A stretch of DNA of 64,000 nucleotides from contig OY764868.1 of the NCBI GenBank assembly GCA_963668545.1, positions 372,001-436,000 of the forward strand, read 5' to 3'. Positions 44,227 through 53,197 of the stretch are shown in pieces. Numbering within the stretch: the first letter of the stretch is position 1; each line of letters opens with the position of its first letter. A program made the translations under genes and the position numbers. Under the pieces are notes generated by a model, which had not been told where the DNA came from, did no database searches, and saw only the letters and a list, made by a program, of their open reading frames with translations. The stretch comes from G963662265 sp963668545. GTDB taxonomy: Bacteria > Spirochaetota > Spirochaetia > CADAEX01.

Positions 44227-44553
44227 ATGAAATATAAATATGTTGCTGTTAACAGAAGGATGATACCTGAAAAACAGGCAGAGCTGGTAATGAGCCGGAT
44301 GCTTGGAAGTTGTTTTATTTTTAAGGAAGTTATTACAGAAAGTGGATCAGATGCAAAAAGAGATATTGCCAGGCTGTTCAAAGCTGCAGAAGAGGCAGGG
44401 ATAGGGAAATCCTTCAAAAAGGATGAATTAACTGAAATGTTTGAAAAATTCACAGCAGTTAATAACCCGGTCAGTTATCCTGTTCACATCGTAATTTCGG
44501 AAGGGGAAAAAGACCTTTTTTTCATAGGCTTTTCAGGCGGATTTTTCCATTAA
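44227..44553 (+). CDS. Small hypothetical protein
   Basis: 108 aa, no family recognised. Mixed alpha/beta composition, no signal peptide or membrane span, with a basic N-terminal part ('YVAVNRRMIPEKQAELVMSR') and a hydrophobic end ('FFIGFSGGFFH'). It lies alone between a terminator and the HD-GYP gene, with only a weak AAAG as SD. Reading-frame length and codon use look real, but the evidence is modest. Confidence 0.5.
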   Translation: MKYKYVAVNRRMIPEKQAELVMSRMLGSCFIFKEVITESGSDAKRDIARLFKAAEEAGIGKSFKKDELTEMFEKFTAVNNPVSYPVHIVISEGEKDLFFIGFSGGFFH

Positions 44554-44737
44554 CACTTAATTGTAATCCGGTTTTTATTTACCAGTCATTTAAGGCTTGT
44601 TCTGTTCCATGCCGGGATATCCTTCTGATTTATAAGTATTGAGTAAACAAAATATTTAATTTTAATTACAATAGACTAATATTGGTCATGTGATATAATT
44701 ATCTGAATCAGCATTAGTGTTGTTATTGGAGAAAGTT

Positions 44738-45817
44738 ATGGATATGTTTCAGGTTCTTTCCACGATTGAAAAATTATGCCTTGCGTGCGGAAAGATGGAG
44801 GCTATTATTGAATCAAGCATGAATGCTGTACTGGAAGTTGATAAATCGGGGAATGTGATTTCCTACAATCCCGCATTTGTCAGAATGTTTGATATTGATA
44901 TCAGCAGTACTGAAATAATGAATATTAATGATATATTTATTCCTGAAAACGGTCTGCATGTTACTGAATATCTTGACCCGAAAAATGAAGTTATCCTGAA
45001 TACTGTTAAAACTGTTATTCAGGATTCAAAGAAACTCTCCCATGAAAAATATTTTGAATACAAGATTATTTCAATCCCAACGATGGAAAAGCAGTCATAT
45101 GTAGTAATAATTTCTGACAAGTCGGAAGTAATAACTGCGCTTGAAAATCGTGAAAACTATATAGAAACATTGTTTAATTTAATTGAGGAATTAAAAGTGG
45201 ATAACAAAAATACAATATACCATCTTGCAAAGCTTGTTGAACTGAGGGATTCCACGACAGGAAAACATCTTGAAAGGGTTGAGCAGTATACAAGAATTCT
45301 GGCATCAGAGTATAAGGACCGTTTTTTTGAAAGGGACAACAGACTTACTGATGATTATATCGAAGATATGGCAATATCATCAGTTCTTCATGATATCGGG
45401 AAAATTGGTATTTCAGATATTATAATTAATAAAAGCGGTTCTCTTACATCAGGTGAATATGAAGTAATAAAACAGCACACATTAATAGCTTCAGAAGCTC
45501 TTATTGCGCATAAGGGCAAAAAGGATTTTCTTGCCATGGGGAGGGAAATTGCACTTACACATCATGAAAAATGGGACGGCACAGGCTATCCTAACGGTCT
45601 TAAAGGGGATATGATCCCTCTTTCAGGAAGGATTGTCTCTCTTTGTGATGTTTATGATGCACTTGTAAGCGAAAGGTCCTATAAGGATGCAATGACTCAT
45701 GAGGAAGCTGTTAAAATTATCAGGGAATCCGGCAGCAGTTCATTTGATCCTGAAATTGTGGACTGCTTTCTTTATGTTGAGGAAAAATTCAGGGAAATCC
45801 GATCAAGAAACAGATAA
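44738..45817 (+). CDS. PAS-HD-GYP c-di-GMP phosphodiesterase
   Basis: 359 aa. The N-terminal PAS domain (about 15-130, 'EVDKSGNVISYNPAFVRMFD') is followed by a full HD-GYP domain with 'LRDSTTGKHLERVEQYTRIL', HDIGKIGISD, 'LTHHEKWDGTGYPNGLKGDM' and 'PLSGRIVSLCDVYDALVSER'. Expected to degrade c-di-GMP. Start at ATG 44738 (MDMFQVLS), with GGAGA 6 nt upstream; an earlier GTG frame start lacks an SD. No membrane span; a cytoplasmic signal is sensed. Confidence 0.92.
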   Translation: MDMFQVLSTIEKLCLACGKMEAIIESSMNAVLEVDKSGNVISYNPAFVRMFDIDISSTEIMNINDIFIPENGLHVTEYLDPKNEVILNTVKTVIQDSKKLSHEKYFEYKIISIPTMEKQSYVVIISDKSEVITALENRENYIETLFNLIEELKVDNKNTIYHLAKLVELRDSTTGKHLERVEQYTRILASEYKDRFFERDNRLTDDYIEDMAISSVLHDIGKIGISDIIINKSGSLTSGEYEVIKQHTLIASEALIAHKGKKDFLAMGREIALTHHEKWDGTGYPNGLKGDMIPLSGRIVSLCDVYDALVSERSYKDAMTHEEAVKIIRESGSSSFDPEIVDCFLYVEEKFREIRSRNR

Positions 45818-46012
45818 AAAGATTTTCCATATTTAATATTTCCGGAAGTAATCTGTTTTGATATTCAATAACTTTATATAATTAATCCTTCTTTATTTCA
45901 GGTAAATTGTGTTTCCATAAAAAAAAATAAATAGAAAAAACTTGAAATAAGCTTTACTCCGAACTAACATTAATACTGGTCTTATAATGAAGGTTTTCGT
46001 TGTATAGGCCAG

Positions 46013-46024
46013 CCCTTATAAGGG
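46013..46024. repeat. Perfect 12-bp palindrome in the 45818-46293 gap
   Basis: CCCTTATAAGGG with no loop, so it fits a protein-binding site better than a hairpin. It lies about 270 nt upstream of the chemoreceptor gene at 46294. The rest of this 476-nt gap is AT-rich, with no credible gene. Confidence 0.35.
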
Positions 46025-46254
46025 TTTAAAAAGTTTTATTTAATTATTGTTGATTGAAATATGGGTAATAAAAGAAATGGTTATTTCATAAAAGTATGTT
46101 GTATGACTTGTTAATTTGAAAACAGATAGTTCTGATCTTCTGAGATGTTTTTCTCTTTGTACTGTCATACCTTTTTATCTTCAGGCAATTATATTTCTGA
46201 TATGTATTCCAGTTACAGTGATTATTTAAAACGCATGTCCTTTTAACTTATTCA

Positions 46255-46275
46255 GGTTATCTGAGGCAGATAACC
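46255..46275 (+). promoter_or_regulatory. 5'-UTR hairpin just upstream of the chemoreceptor ribosome-binding site
   Basis: GGTTATCTG (46255-46263) and CAGATAACC (46267-46275) form a perfect 9-bp stem with loop AGG. The stem ends 8 nt before GGAG (46284-46287) of the gene at 46294. Possible mRNA stabiliser, translational control element or operator. Confidence 0.55.
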
Positions 46276-46293
46276 CTGTAAATGGAGTAAAAA

Positions 46294-48189
46294 ATGAAAT
46301 TACAAACCAAATTTTTATTTCCGGTAATTATTACAATTCTTGCAGGGATGATTTCTCTATCAACTGTTCTTTACATGTTTTCCAGAACAGAAATTGAGAA
46401 TAAAACAGAAAGTGAAATACAAAATGTTTCTGATGCTCTTGTAATAAGCATGGATGAATATTTCCGGACAGCTGAAAGAGAAGTTATAATGCTTTCTGCA
46501 GACAGCACTTTCTCTGATCTTTTCTCAGATAACGGTAAGGATAAAATCAATAAAGCAAACCTGAAACTTGCAGAAATTATTTCAAAAGCCCCTCAGTTCG
46601 AAATGCTGTTTATAGCTGATCTGGAGGGGAATCTTGTTTCTTCAAATGTTGAAAAAGCTGTCGGAGCAATCAATGTTTCAGACAGGGAATACTGTACAAA
46701 AGCAAAGAAAGGGGAAACCTGTTTTTCTGATGCGATTATAAGCAAATCCAGTGGTAATCCGGTTATAGTCATTGCAACTCCGGTTTTTTCAGATGGTAAA
46801 ATATCAGGCATATTTGGTGCGACAATAGATATTTCAGATTTTAATGAAACCTTTATTTCTCCCGTCAAGGTAGGACGGGAAGGGTATGCATATGTGATTG
46901 ATCAGGATGCAAACGTTATTTCCCATCCCGATAAATCAATGATATTAACTGTGAATTTTTCTGATTATGATTTCGGAAGAACAATCCTTGATAGGAAGAA
47001 CGGATTTACAAGATATGTTTTCAACGGTGTAAATAAAGCCGCATGCTTTAAGACCGGAAATGTGATGAAATGGACTATAGTAATCACTGCCAATGATGAT
47101 GATATTTATTCAGGTGTAAAAAAGATGGCCAGGATAAGTTTTTTCATTACAGTGATATGCATATTGCTGATTTCAATTATTGTAACTCTCATTGTGAGAT
47201 CAATAGTAAAGCCGCTTAAACTTGCTGTAAAGTTTGCAGGTGCTGTATCAAACGGTGATCTCACAGTTTCTCCTGAGTCCTCTTTTCTCGGGAAGAAGGA
47301 TGAAGTCGGAGATCTTGCTGCTGCACTTGAAAACATGAAAAACCAGCTGAGAAGCATTGTCGCAGATATTACTGCAGCTTCAGAGAATGTTGCATCCGGA
47401 AGCAGCCAGCTCAGCAGTACAGCCCAGAAAATGTCCCAGGGTGCAACCGAGCAGGCATCATCAGGGGAAGAGATATCTTCATCAATGGAGGAAATGAGCG
47501 CCAATGTGAAACAGAGCGCTGAAAACGCGCTGCAGACCAGGGATATTGCACGAAAGTCTTCAGATGAAGCATCAGCCGGGGGAGCTGCTGTTAAACAGAC
47601 TGTTGATGCAATGAAAAAAATTGCAGAAAAGATTGTTCTTGTGGAGGAGATTTCCAGAAACACAAATCTGCTGGCTCTGAATGCAGCAATAGAAGCTGCC
47701 CGTGCAGGTGAAATGGGGAGGGGGTTTGCTGTTGTTGCAAGTGAAGTCAGGAAGCTGGCTGAAAACAGTCAGAAAGCTTCTGCCGAGATTATTGAACTGG
47801 CAAATAACAGTCTGGAAATTGCAGATAAGGCGGGGAACACCATTGAAAAAATAATCCCCGATATTATCAGGACATCAGAACTGGTACATGAAATCAGTTC
47901 ATCAAGTGAAGAACAGCATTCCGGGATTCTGCAGATCAATGATGCAATACTCCAGCTTGATAAAGTGATCCAGCAGAACGCATCAGCCTCTGAAGAATCA
48001 GCAGCCATGGCAGAGGAGCTGGCCAGCCAGGCCCTGAGAATGCAGGAGGCTATGAGGTTTTTTAAGCTGGTGAGGGACTCTGATGATTCAATCAGAAAAA
48101 CGGATAAACGTAGCATAATCAGATTCCCCGGCATGAACAGGGATAATGTTTCAAAAAAAGTATCAAATCAGGTCAAAAAAACATGCTGA
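46294..48189 (+). CDS. Methyl-accepting chemotaxis protein with dCache sensor
   Basis: 631 aa. TM1 (about 8-28), dCache domain ('LLFIADLEGNLVSSNVEKAV', 'SNPVIVIATPVFSDGKISG'-like region, 'AYVIDQDANVISHPDKSMI'), TM2 (about 280-303), HAMP ('KPLKLAVKFAGAVSNGDLTV') and signalling tip 'NTNLLALNAAIEAARAGEMG'. It lies downstream of an unusually long leader (476 nt) with a hairpin at the RBS (GGAG 6 nt before ATG). Ligand unknown. Confidence 0.93.
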   Translation: MKLQTKFLFPVIITILAGMISLSTVLYMFSRTEIENKTESEIQNVSDALVISMDEYFRTAEREVIMLSADSTFSDLFSDNGKDKINKANLKLAEIISKAPQFEMLFIADLEGNLVSSNVEKAVGAINVSDREYCTKAKKGETCFSDAIISKSSGNPVIVIATPVFSDGKISGIFGATIDISDFNETFISPVKVGREGYAYVIDQDANVISHPDKSMILTVNFSDYDFGRTILDRKNGFTRYVFNGVNKAACFKTGNVMKWTIVITANDDDIYSGVKKMARISFFITVICILLISIIVTLIVRSIVKPLKLAVKFAGAVSNGDLTVSPESSFLGKKDEVGDLAAALENMKNQLRSIVADITAASENVASGSSQLSSTAQKMSQGATEQASSGEEISSSMEEMSANVKQSAENALQTRDIARKSSDEASAGGAAVKQTVDAMKKIAEKIVLVEEISRNTNLLALNAAIEAARAGEMGRGFAVVASEVRKLAENSQKASAEIIELANNSLEIADKAGNTIEKIIPDIIRTSELVHEISSSSEEQHSGILQINDAILQLDKVIQQNASASEESAAMAEELASQALRMQEAMRFFKLVRDSDDSIRKTDKRSIIRFPGMNRDNVSKKVSNQVKKTC

Positions 48190-48219
48190 ACAGAAAAATT
48201 ATCATCCAGTGATTAAAAA

Positions 48220-48287
48220 CTGAAAAATCAGCTGCTTCAGCTGCATATGAAATTTAAGCTTAATTTATCTTTCAGCTGATTTTTCAG
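48220..48287. repeat. 15-bp perfect inverted repeat with 38-nt loop after the chemoreceptor gene
   Basis: CTGAAAAATCAGCTG (48220-48234) and CAGCTGATTTTTCAG (48273-48287). The loop holds a further near-palindrome (AAATTTAAGCTTAATTT). No T-run follows, so simple termination is not obvious. It separates the chemoreceptor from the oxygen-sensor pair. Confidence 0.6.
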
Positions 48288-48388
48288 AATGAAACAGCCA
48301 TATTCCCAAAAAAATCAAATAATTCCTTTCTTATTTTTAGACGATCTTTTATTATATATAATATAACACAATCAAAGGAAGATTTAAA

Positions 48389-49162
48389 ATGCTTACTGAA
48401 AAAGACCGGGATGGTAAACTTCTATACAGCTCTGAAAACCATAAGGTTATCTGGCTTGGTATTGATTCTGAAGAAGAGAAAGGGGTAATTCAGGCCAATC
48501 AGTTTCTCATAATTGACAATGGTAAAGGAATACTTCTGGATCCGGGCGGAGTGCATCTTTTTGCAAGGGTAGTTGCTGTTGTAAGCCGTTATATAGACCT
48601 CAAGGATATTACAACAATTCTTTTTTCCCATCAGGACCCTGATGTCTCATCCGGTATTGCTCTATGGATGGGAATAACCGGTGCAGATATTTATATATCC
48701 AGACTCTGGATAAGGTTTATACCCCATTTCGGTATAGTTGATTATAAAAGAATTATAGCCATAGAAGATAAAATGCCTAAAATCCAGCTTCCATCCGGAG
48801 CTGATCTCAGGTTTGTTCCGGCCCATTTTCTCCATTCTGCAGGTAATTTCACATTTTTTGACAGTGAGTCGAAAATTGTTTTTTCAGGTGATATCGGGGC
48901 TGCTGTTTTTGACAGCGATTACGAGTATCTGGTTGTTGAAGATTTTGATAAACATAAACAGCTGATAGAGCCTTTTCATACCCGTTATATGGCTTCAGAA
49001 AAAGCTGCCGGTTACTGGACAAGGCAGGTAAGAGCCCTCTTCCCTGATATGATAGCTCCTCAGCACGGATCAATTTACCGCGGGGAAAATCTTGAAAAAT
49101 TTCTTAACTGGTTCTCCCAGCTGAAATGCGGAATTGACCTTCTTGATGAATTATACAGTTGA
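48389..49162 (+). CDS. ODP-type di-iron metallo-beta-lactamase-fold oxygen/iron sensor for chemotaxis
   Basis: 257 aa MBL-fold protein related to the di-iron half of flavodiiron proteins but without a flavodoxin domain. Metal ligands appear as H81, D83 and D85 in SHQDPDVSSG, H149 in PAHFLHSAGN, D168 in FSGDIGAA and H226 in PQHGSIY. HQDPD in place of HxExDH matches the altered site of the T. denticola oxygen-binding di-iron protein, which signals to chemotaxis. It is directly followed by a soluble chemoreceptor, the same pairing. It probably binds O2 at the di-iron site and modulates that receptor rather than reducing oxygen. SD AAAGGAAG is present. Confidence 0.85.
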   Translation: MLTEKDRDGKLLYSSENHKVIWLGIDSEEEKGVIQANQFLIIDNGKGILLDPGGVHLFARVVAVVSRYIDLKDITTILFSHQDPDVSSGIALWMGITGADIYISRLWIRFIPHFGIVDYKRIIAIEDKMPKIQLPSGADLRFVPAHFLHSAGNFTFFDSESKIVFSGDIGAAVFDSDYEYLVVEDFDKHKQLIEPFHTRYMASEKAAGYWTRQVRALFPDMIAPQHGSIYRGENLEKFLNWFSQLKCGIDLLDELYS

Positions 49163-49176
49163 CGGGGTTTGAATCT

Positions 49177-50022
49177 ATGGAAAATAATAAGAACTATTTT
49201 GAATCTGCAATCAGGGAATTATCTGGAGGATTCAACCAGGCTATTGTCCAGTCTTCCATAAATCAGAGTTCTTTGAAAATAATTGAAGAAAGTATTGCCA
49301 ATTCAAAACGATCAATTGAATCTATTGTAGCTGCTTTCGAAGAAATCAGGGCAACCAGCAGCAGCACCGTTGATTTCACTGACAGGATTAACAACTCGAT
49401 GAAATCCTATCTTGAAAATACTTTTTCCATGCAGGAAACAGTTTCAAAGCGTGTTGAAGAACTGAAGACTGCTGATGAAAAGGTTTCTGCAATTGACAGA
49501 AAATTCGACATGATAAAAAAAGACTCTGCGGAAATTTCCAATATAACTTCAAGGATAGAAGAAGTTGCAGAAAGGACCAATATCCTTTCAATAAATGCAT
49601 CAATTGAGGCTGCAAGAATCGGACAGGAAGGGGCCGGTTTCAGGGTAATAGCTCAGGAAGTGAAGAAGCTTTCTGAAATGACGGCCGCCTTTGCACAGGA
49701 TATATCAGGGACAATAAACACTTTCAATACAGTAATTGACGGAATCAATGAACAGATGAAGTCATTTGTCGGGATTTTTAATTTTCTCAAAAAAGACATG
49801 GAAAGTTTTCAGAATGTATTTGACAATAATTCGGAAATTGGACGGAATGTCGGTAATAACCTGACTTCTATTAATTCCTCAATAAAGGAACAGTCTCTGG
49901 CCATAGAGGATGGTCTTGCTGAAATGACTAATGCTCTTGATTTTCTCAAAGATACATATTCCGTATCAACAGCTCTTCTCTCCACACAGAAAACGCTGGA
50001 AAATCTTCTTAAAAAGATGTAG
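49177..50022 (+). CDS. Soluble chemoreceptor signalling protein, partner of the ODP sensor
   Basis: 281 aa with no membrane span, HAMP or Cache domain. It is essentially a chemoreceptor signalling hairpin with tip 'RTNILSINASIEAARIGQEG', then AGFRVIAQEVKKLSEMTAA, flanked by helical arms. Start chosen at ATG 49177, with GGGG 9 nt upstream; a TTG at 49159 would overlap the preceding stop. Adjacent to the di-iron sensor gene and surely co-transcribed, it probably reports oxygen state to CheA/CheW. Confidence 0.88.
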   Translation: MENNKNYFESAIRELSGGFNQAIVQSSINQSSLKIIEESIANSKRSIESIVAAFEEIRATSSSTVDFTDRINNSMKSYLENTFSMQETVSKRVEELKTADEKVSAIDRKFDMIKKDSAEISNITSRIEEVAERTNILSINASIEAARIGQEGAGFRVIAQEVKKLSEMTAAFAQDISGTINTFNTVIDGINEQMKSFVGIFNFLKKDMESFQNVFDNNSEIGRNVGNNLTSINSSIKEQSLAIEDGLAEMTNALDFLKDTYSVSTALLSTQKTLENLLKKM

Positions 50023-50149
50023 ATCAGCTGTTGCAGAATTATCACAGGCTTACAGCATATAATAATAGTTTCTACAGCAGGTTATAAGATGAAGAAAGGA
50101 ATACCGGATTCAAAGGAATATATAAACCAGTTTTTGTTTCAGGATGCAT

Positions 50150-50824
50150 ATGATAAAAGTACTTATAGTTGATGATGACACAACAACAATAAACATTATA
50201 AAATCTTTCTTTGAAAAAATTGACGGTTTTTCCATTGCCGGAGTATATAAGAACGGTATTGATGCCTTTGATTTTCTTGAAAGCAGCAGTGTCGATCTGA
50301 TTCTTGCTGATATTACAATGCCTCTGATGGATGGTTTTACTTTTATCGAAAAGCTGAGGGAGAAACATAATTATGTTGATATCATATTTGTTACAGCCAT
50401 GAATGATACTGCTGCTGTCAAAAATGCCCTGAAATACGGGGCAATTGATTATATTGTCAAACCTTTCGGTTTCGGAAGATTTCTATGCGCCATGCAGAAT
50501 TACAAAGTCCGTTACACGCTTCTCAATAAAAAAAAATCTGTAAACCAGTATGAGATAGACAAAATAATAAGCAATTCTAATACAACAGACTTTAACGGTC
50601 TTCTGCCCAAAGGTATCAATCAGATTACGCTTAACACAGTTCTTGAGGTTATTGATTCATTTGAAAATGATTTCACGATAGAGGATTTGCTGGAAAAGAT
50701 AAAAATGAGCAAAGTCTCTCTCAGAAACTATATGAGGTTTCTGTCCCAGGAAGGGATAGTAAATGCACGTATAAAACGGGGATCTGTAGGAAGACCCCTT
50801 TACCTCTTCAGGAAAATGCCATGA
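50150..50824 (+). CDS. CitB/DcuR-type response regulator
   Basis: 224 aa. REC domain with 'KVLIVDDDTTTINIIKSFFE', phospho-acceptor in 'VDLILADITMPLMDGFTFIE' and 'KYGAIDYIVKPFGFGRF', then a C-terminal winged-helix DNA-binding part ('TIEDLLEKIKMSKVSLRNYM', then RFLSQEGIVNARIKRG) as in DcuR/DpiA. AGGA lies 5 nt before ATG 50150; the ATG two codons earlier is less favourable. No histidine kinase is adjacent. The 4-nt overlap with the EIIC-EAL gene links it to sugar/c-di-GMP control. Confidence 0.88.
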   Translation: MIKVLIVDDDTTTINIIKSFFEKIDGFSIAGVYKNGIDAFDFLESSSVDLILADITMPLMDGFTFIEKLREKHNYVDIIFVTAMNDTAAVKNALKYGAIDYIVKPFGFGRFLCAMQNYKVRYTLLNKKKSVNQYEIDKIISNSNTTDFNGLLPKGINQITLNTVLEVIDSFENDFTIEDLLEKIKMSKVSLRNYMRFLSQEGIVNARIKRGSVGRPLYLFRKMP

Positions 50825-52929
50825 CAGGACTATATGGTTTTTTTATGAAGATTGAAAGAAAACTTGTTTTTATAAGTATACGTCAGGGATTCATTGTTCT
50901 GATGCCTGTTTTCATGACAGGGGCAGCTTCTCTGATGATACTGTATTTTCCTGTCCCTTTTATTCAGGATTATATTAATACGTTATGGGGAGGACAGTTC
51001 AGTTCTTTTTTAAACCTTGTTTTTGAATCCACCTTCGGTCTTGCTTCTGTTTTCCTTCTGATCACTGTAAGTTATAAATATTCGGCAAATATTACACATG
51101 AATCAGGTATAATCAATATATTATCAAGTATTGTCGCAATCGGGTCCTATATTGCTCTGATTGGAATCAAACCGGAAATTTCTGCAGGTGATGCAGGACA
51201 ACCGGCCCTGTTTCTGACCAGTTTGAATGTACAGAGTATATTCAGTGCCCTTGTCTGTTCCATACTTTCAACATGGATATTTCTGCTGCTGGTAAAGAAA
51301 ACTTCCGCTGTATATGATTTTACGGAATTCAGCGTCGACCTTGATTACAGGAATGCCCTGAATTCCCTTATTCCCATGCTGATGACAATTTCCGTTTTTG
51401 CTCTTATCTCTGTAACAATCAGCTTTTTATTTGATGCTGCCAGTTTTAATGATCTCATTCATAAGCTCTTTGTAACCCCTTTTGAAAAATTTGGACGGTC
51501 TGTCTGGAGCGGGCTGCTTATACTTTTTATGGAATCGCTGCTCTGGTTTTTCGGAGTGCATGGAAGCAACGCATTTGAATCTGTAAATGTTCTTATGTTT
51601 TCAGATGTACAGGGTGAGATAGTAACAAAGACCTTTTTTGATGTATTTGTCCTGATGGGAGGATGCGGAACATCAATAAGTCTTTTGATTTCTATTTTTC
51701 TTTTTTCAAAACTCAAGGTCCAGAAATCATTGGGTAAATGTGCTTTGCTTCCAATGCTTTTCAATATCAATGAAATTATTGTATTCGGTCTTCCAATCGT
51801 TCTGAATCCCCTGATGTTTATTCCCTTTATTACAGTTCCCCTTGTATCATTTTCAGTATCTTATCTTGCCGTAATAATCGGTATTGTTCCTGCAGTCAAG
51901 ACAAGTGTTATCTGGACAACCCCGGTTTTATTCAGCGGTTTTATTGCAACAGGGTCAATAAGGGGAATGATTCTTCAGCTGTTTACAATAACGCTTGGAG
52001 TTTTGATATACGCCCCGTTTATAAAAATGGGGAACAGAATCCAGGTTCTGAAAGCTGATAATCTTGTCAGGGAGATGTCTGTCCTTGTAAAAAAGTCGCT
52101 TGATAAAGGACGGTCCACAAATCTTTTCAAAAGGGATGATTATCTTTCAAAAGCTGCAAAGGAACTTGCTTTCGAACTCAGGAAATCAATAGAAAAGAAT
52201 GAGATAGAATTATTTTACCAGCCGCAGCATGATAATTCAGGACTGGTTGTTTCATGTGAAGCTCTGCTGCGCTGGAAATATGCCGGGTCCGAATATGTAT
52301 TCCCCCCGCTTGTCCTGGAAATTGCCAAGGAAGATAAAAGCTTTGCAAAACTGACAGACTGTATAATTGCCAAAGCTATAAATGATACCGGACGTATTAA
52401 CAGGGAGTTTGGTAAGGAAATAAGTGTTTCAATAAATATAGATTCTGCCCAGTTAAACAATCTTGAACTGATTAACAGAATTCTTTCAGAAGTAAAGAAA
52501 TATGAAATATTTGAAAACACGTTTGGAATAGAAATAACTGAAGAACATGAGCTTAAAGACAACGGAAACCTGGAAGAAATATTTACCTTGCTGCATAATA
52601 ATGGAATTAAACTTGCGATCGATGATTTCAGCACAGGTCATACATCTCTTGTTTATCTTCAGAGTAATAAATTTGATTTTGTGAAACTGGACGGTTCTCT
52701 GGTGAGACAGCTTCAGAAAAACGAAAGAAGCCTTGATATCATAAAATCAATTATTGATCTGGGGAAATCCCTGGGTTTTGATGTTATAGCTGAATATGTT
52801 GAAAATGAAGAACAGAAAAAAATCCTTCAGGATATAGGATGTTCTAAATATCAGGGTTATCTTTATTCTCCCCCTCTGACACTTGAAGAATTCATTGATT
52901 ACACAAATAAGGCCAATAACCTGATATAA
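50821..52929 (+). CDS. PTS EIIC (cellobiose/lactose type) - EAL domain fusion
   Basis: 702 aa. Residues 1 to about 420 are a CelB-like EIIC membrane channel with about ten spans, including 'FNINEIIVFGLPIVLNPLMF', the family's NEPIIFGLP motif with Ile for Pro, and 'WFFGVHGSNAFESV'. Residues about 450-700 are an EAL domain with 'CEALLRWK', 'IEITEEHEL', 'IDDFSTGHTSL', 'FVKLDGSL' and 'IAEYVENEEQ', so the phosphodiesterase site looks intact. No EIIA or EIIB is nearby, so this may be a sugar sensor rather than a transporter. It begins within the last codons of the response regulator. Confidence 0.9.
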   Translation: MTGLYGFFMKIERKLVFISIRQGFIVLMPVFMTGAASLMILYFPVPFIQDYINTLWGGQFSSFLNLVFESTFGLASVFLLITVSYKYSANITHESGIINILSSIVAIGSYIALIGIKPEISAGDAGQPALFLTSLNVQSIFSALVCSILSTWIFLLLVKKTSAVYDFTEFSVDLDYRNALNSLIPMLMTISVFALISVTISFLFDAASFNDLIHKLFVTPFEKFGRSVWSGLLILFMESLLWFFGVHGSNAFESVNVLMFSDVQGEIVTKTFFDVFVLMGGCGTSISLLISIFLFSKLKVQKSLGKCALLPMLFNINEIIVFGLPIVLNPLMFIPFITVPLVSFSVSYLAVIIGIVPAVKTSVIWTTPVLFSGFIATGSIRGMILQLFTITLGVLIYAPFIKMGNRIQVLKADNLVREMSVLVKKSLDKGRSTNLFKRDDYLSKAAKELAFELRKSIEKNEIELFYQPQHDNSGLVVSCEALLRWKYAGSEYVFPPLVLEIAKEDKSFAKLTDCIIAKAINDTGRINREFGKEISVSINIDSAQLNNLELINRILSEVKKYEIFENTFGIEITEEHELKDNGNLEEIFTLLHNNGIKLAIDDFSTGHTSLVYLQSNKFDFVKLDGSLVRQLQKNERSLDIIKSIIDLGKSLGFDVIAEYVENEEQKKILQDIGCSKYQGYLYSPPLTLEEFIDYTNKANNLI

Positions 52930-53022
52930 TTTATTCTTTCCATGTTAACAGGCCAGACAGGCAGCAAATCCAATCTTTTGTGTCATATTTACACAGCAGG
53001 AATTTCCTTATAAATATAATTT

Positions 53023-53037
53023 GTATCAAATTGATAC
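53023..53037. promoter_or_regulatory. Perfect palindrome upstream of the hsp20 cluster
   Basis: GTATCAA-A-TTGATAC (53023-53037), with one further matching base pair on each side. A TATAAT at 53015-53020 sits just before it. Operator-like; the bound regulator is unknown. Confidence 0.5.
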
Positions 53038-53112
53038 AGCTGTTTCTGCCAGATGTCTCAGGATGATTCATAGTAAAAATTAAAAACTCATACAGTTAAT
53101 TTGATAAGTCTT

Positions 53113-53161
53113 TATAATATAGGCATTTATATAATTGCCGATAAGTTGGCATAAATTATGC
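53113..53161. promoter_or_regulatory. hsp20 operon promoter elements with two dyads
   Basis: Two TATAAT hexamers (53113-53118 and 53130-53135) without a convincing -35. An 18-bp dyad GGCATTTATATAATTGCC (53122-53139, one mismatched pair) overlaps the second -10, and GCATAA-A-TTATGC (53149-53161) follows. No CIRCE element is present. This suggests repression by a dedicated heat-shock or stress regulator. Confidence 0.5.
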
Positions 53162-53197
53162 AATATATTTATTGAGATTAAATAACGGAGGTGCGTT

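Noticed and set aside
50572..50821. Histidine kinase partner for the CitB-type regulator
   Set aside because: No H-box or HATPase motif exists in adjacent frames; the following gene is the EIIC-EAL fusion.
53122..53197. CIRCE/HrcA element before hsp20 genes
   Set aside because: The conserved TTAGCACTC-N9-GAGTGCTAA is absent; other dyads are present instead.
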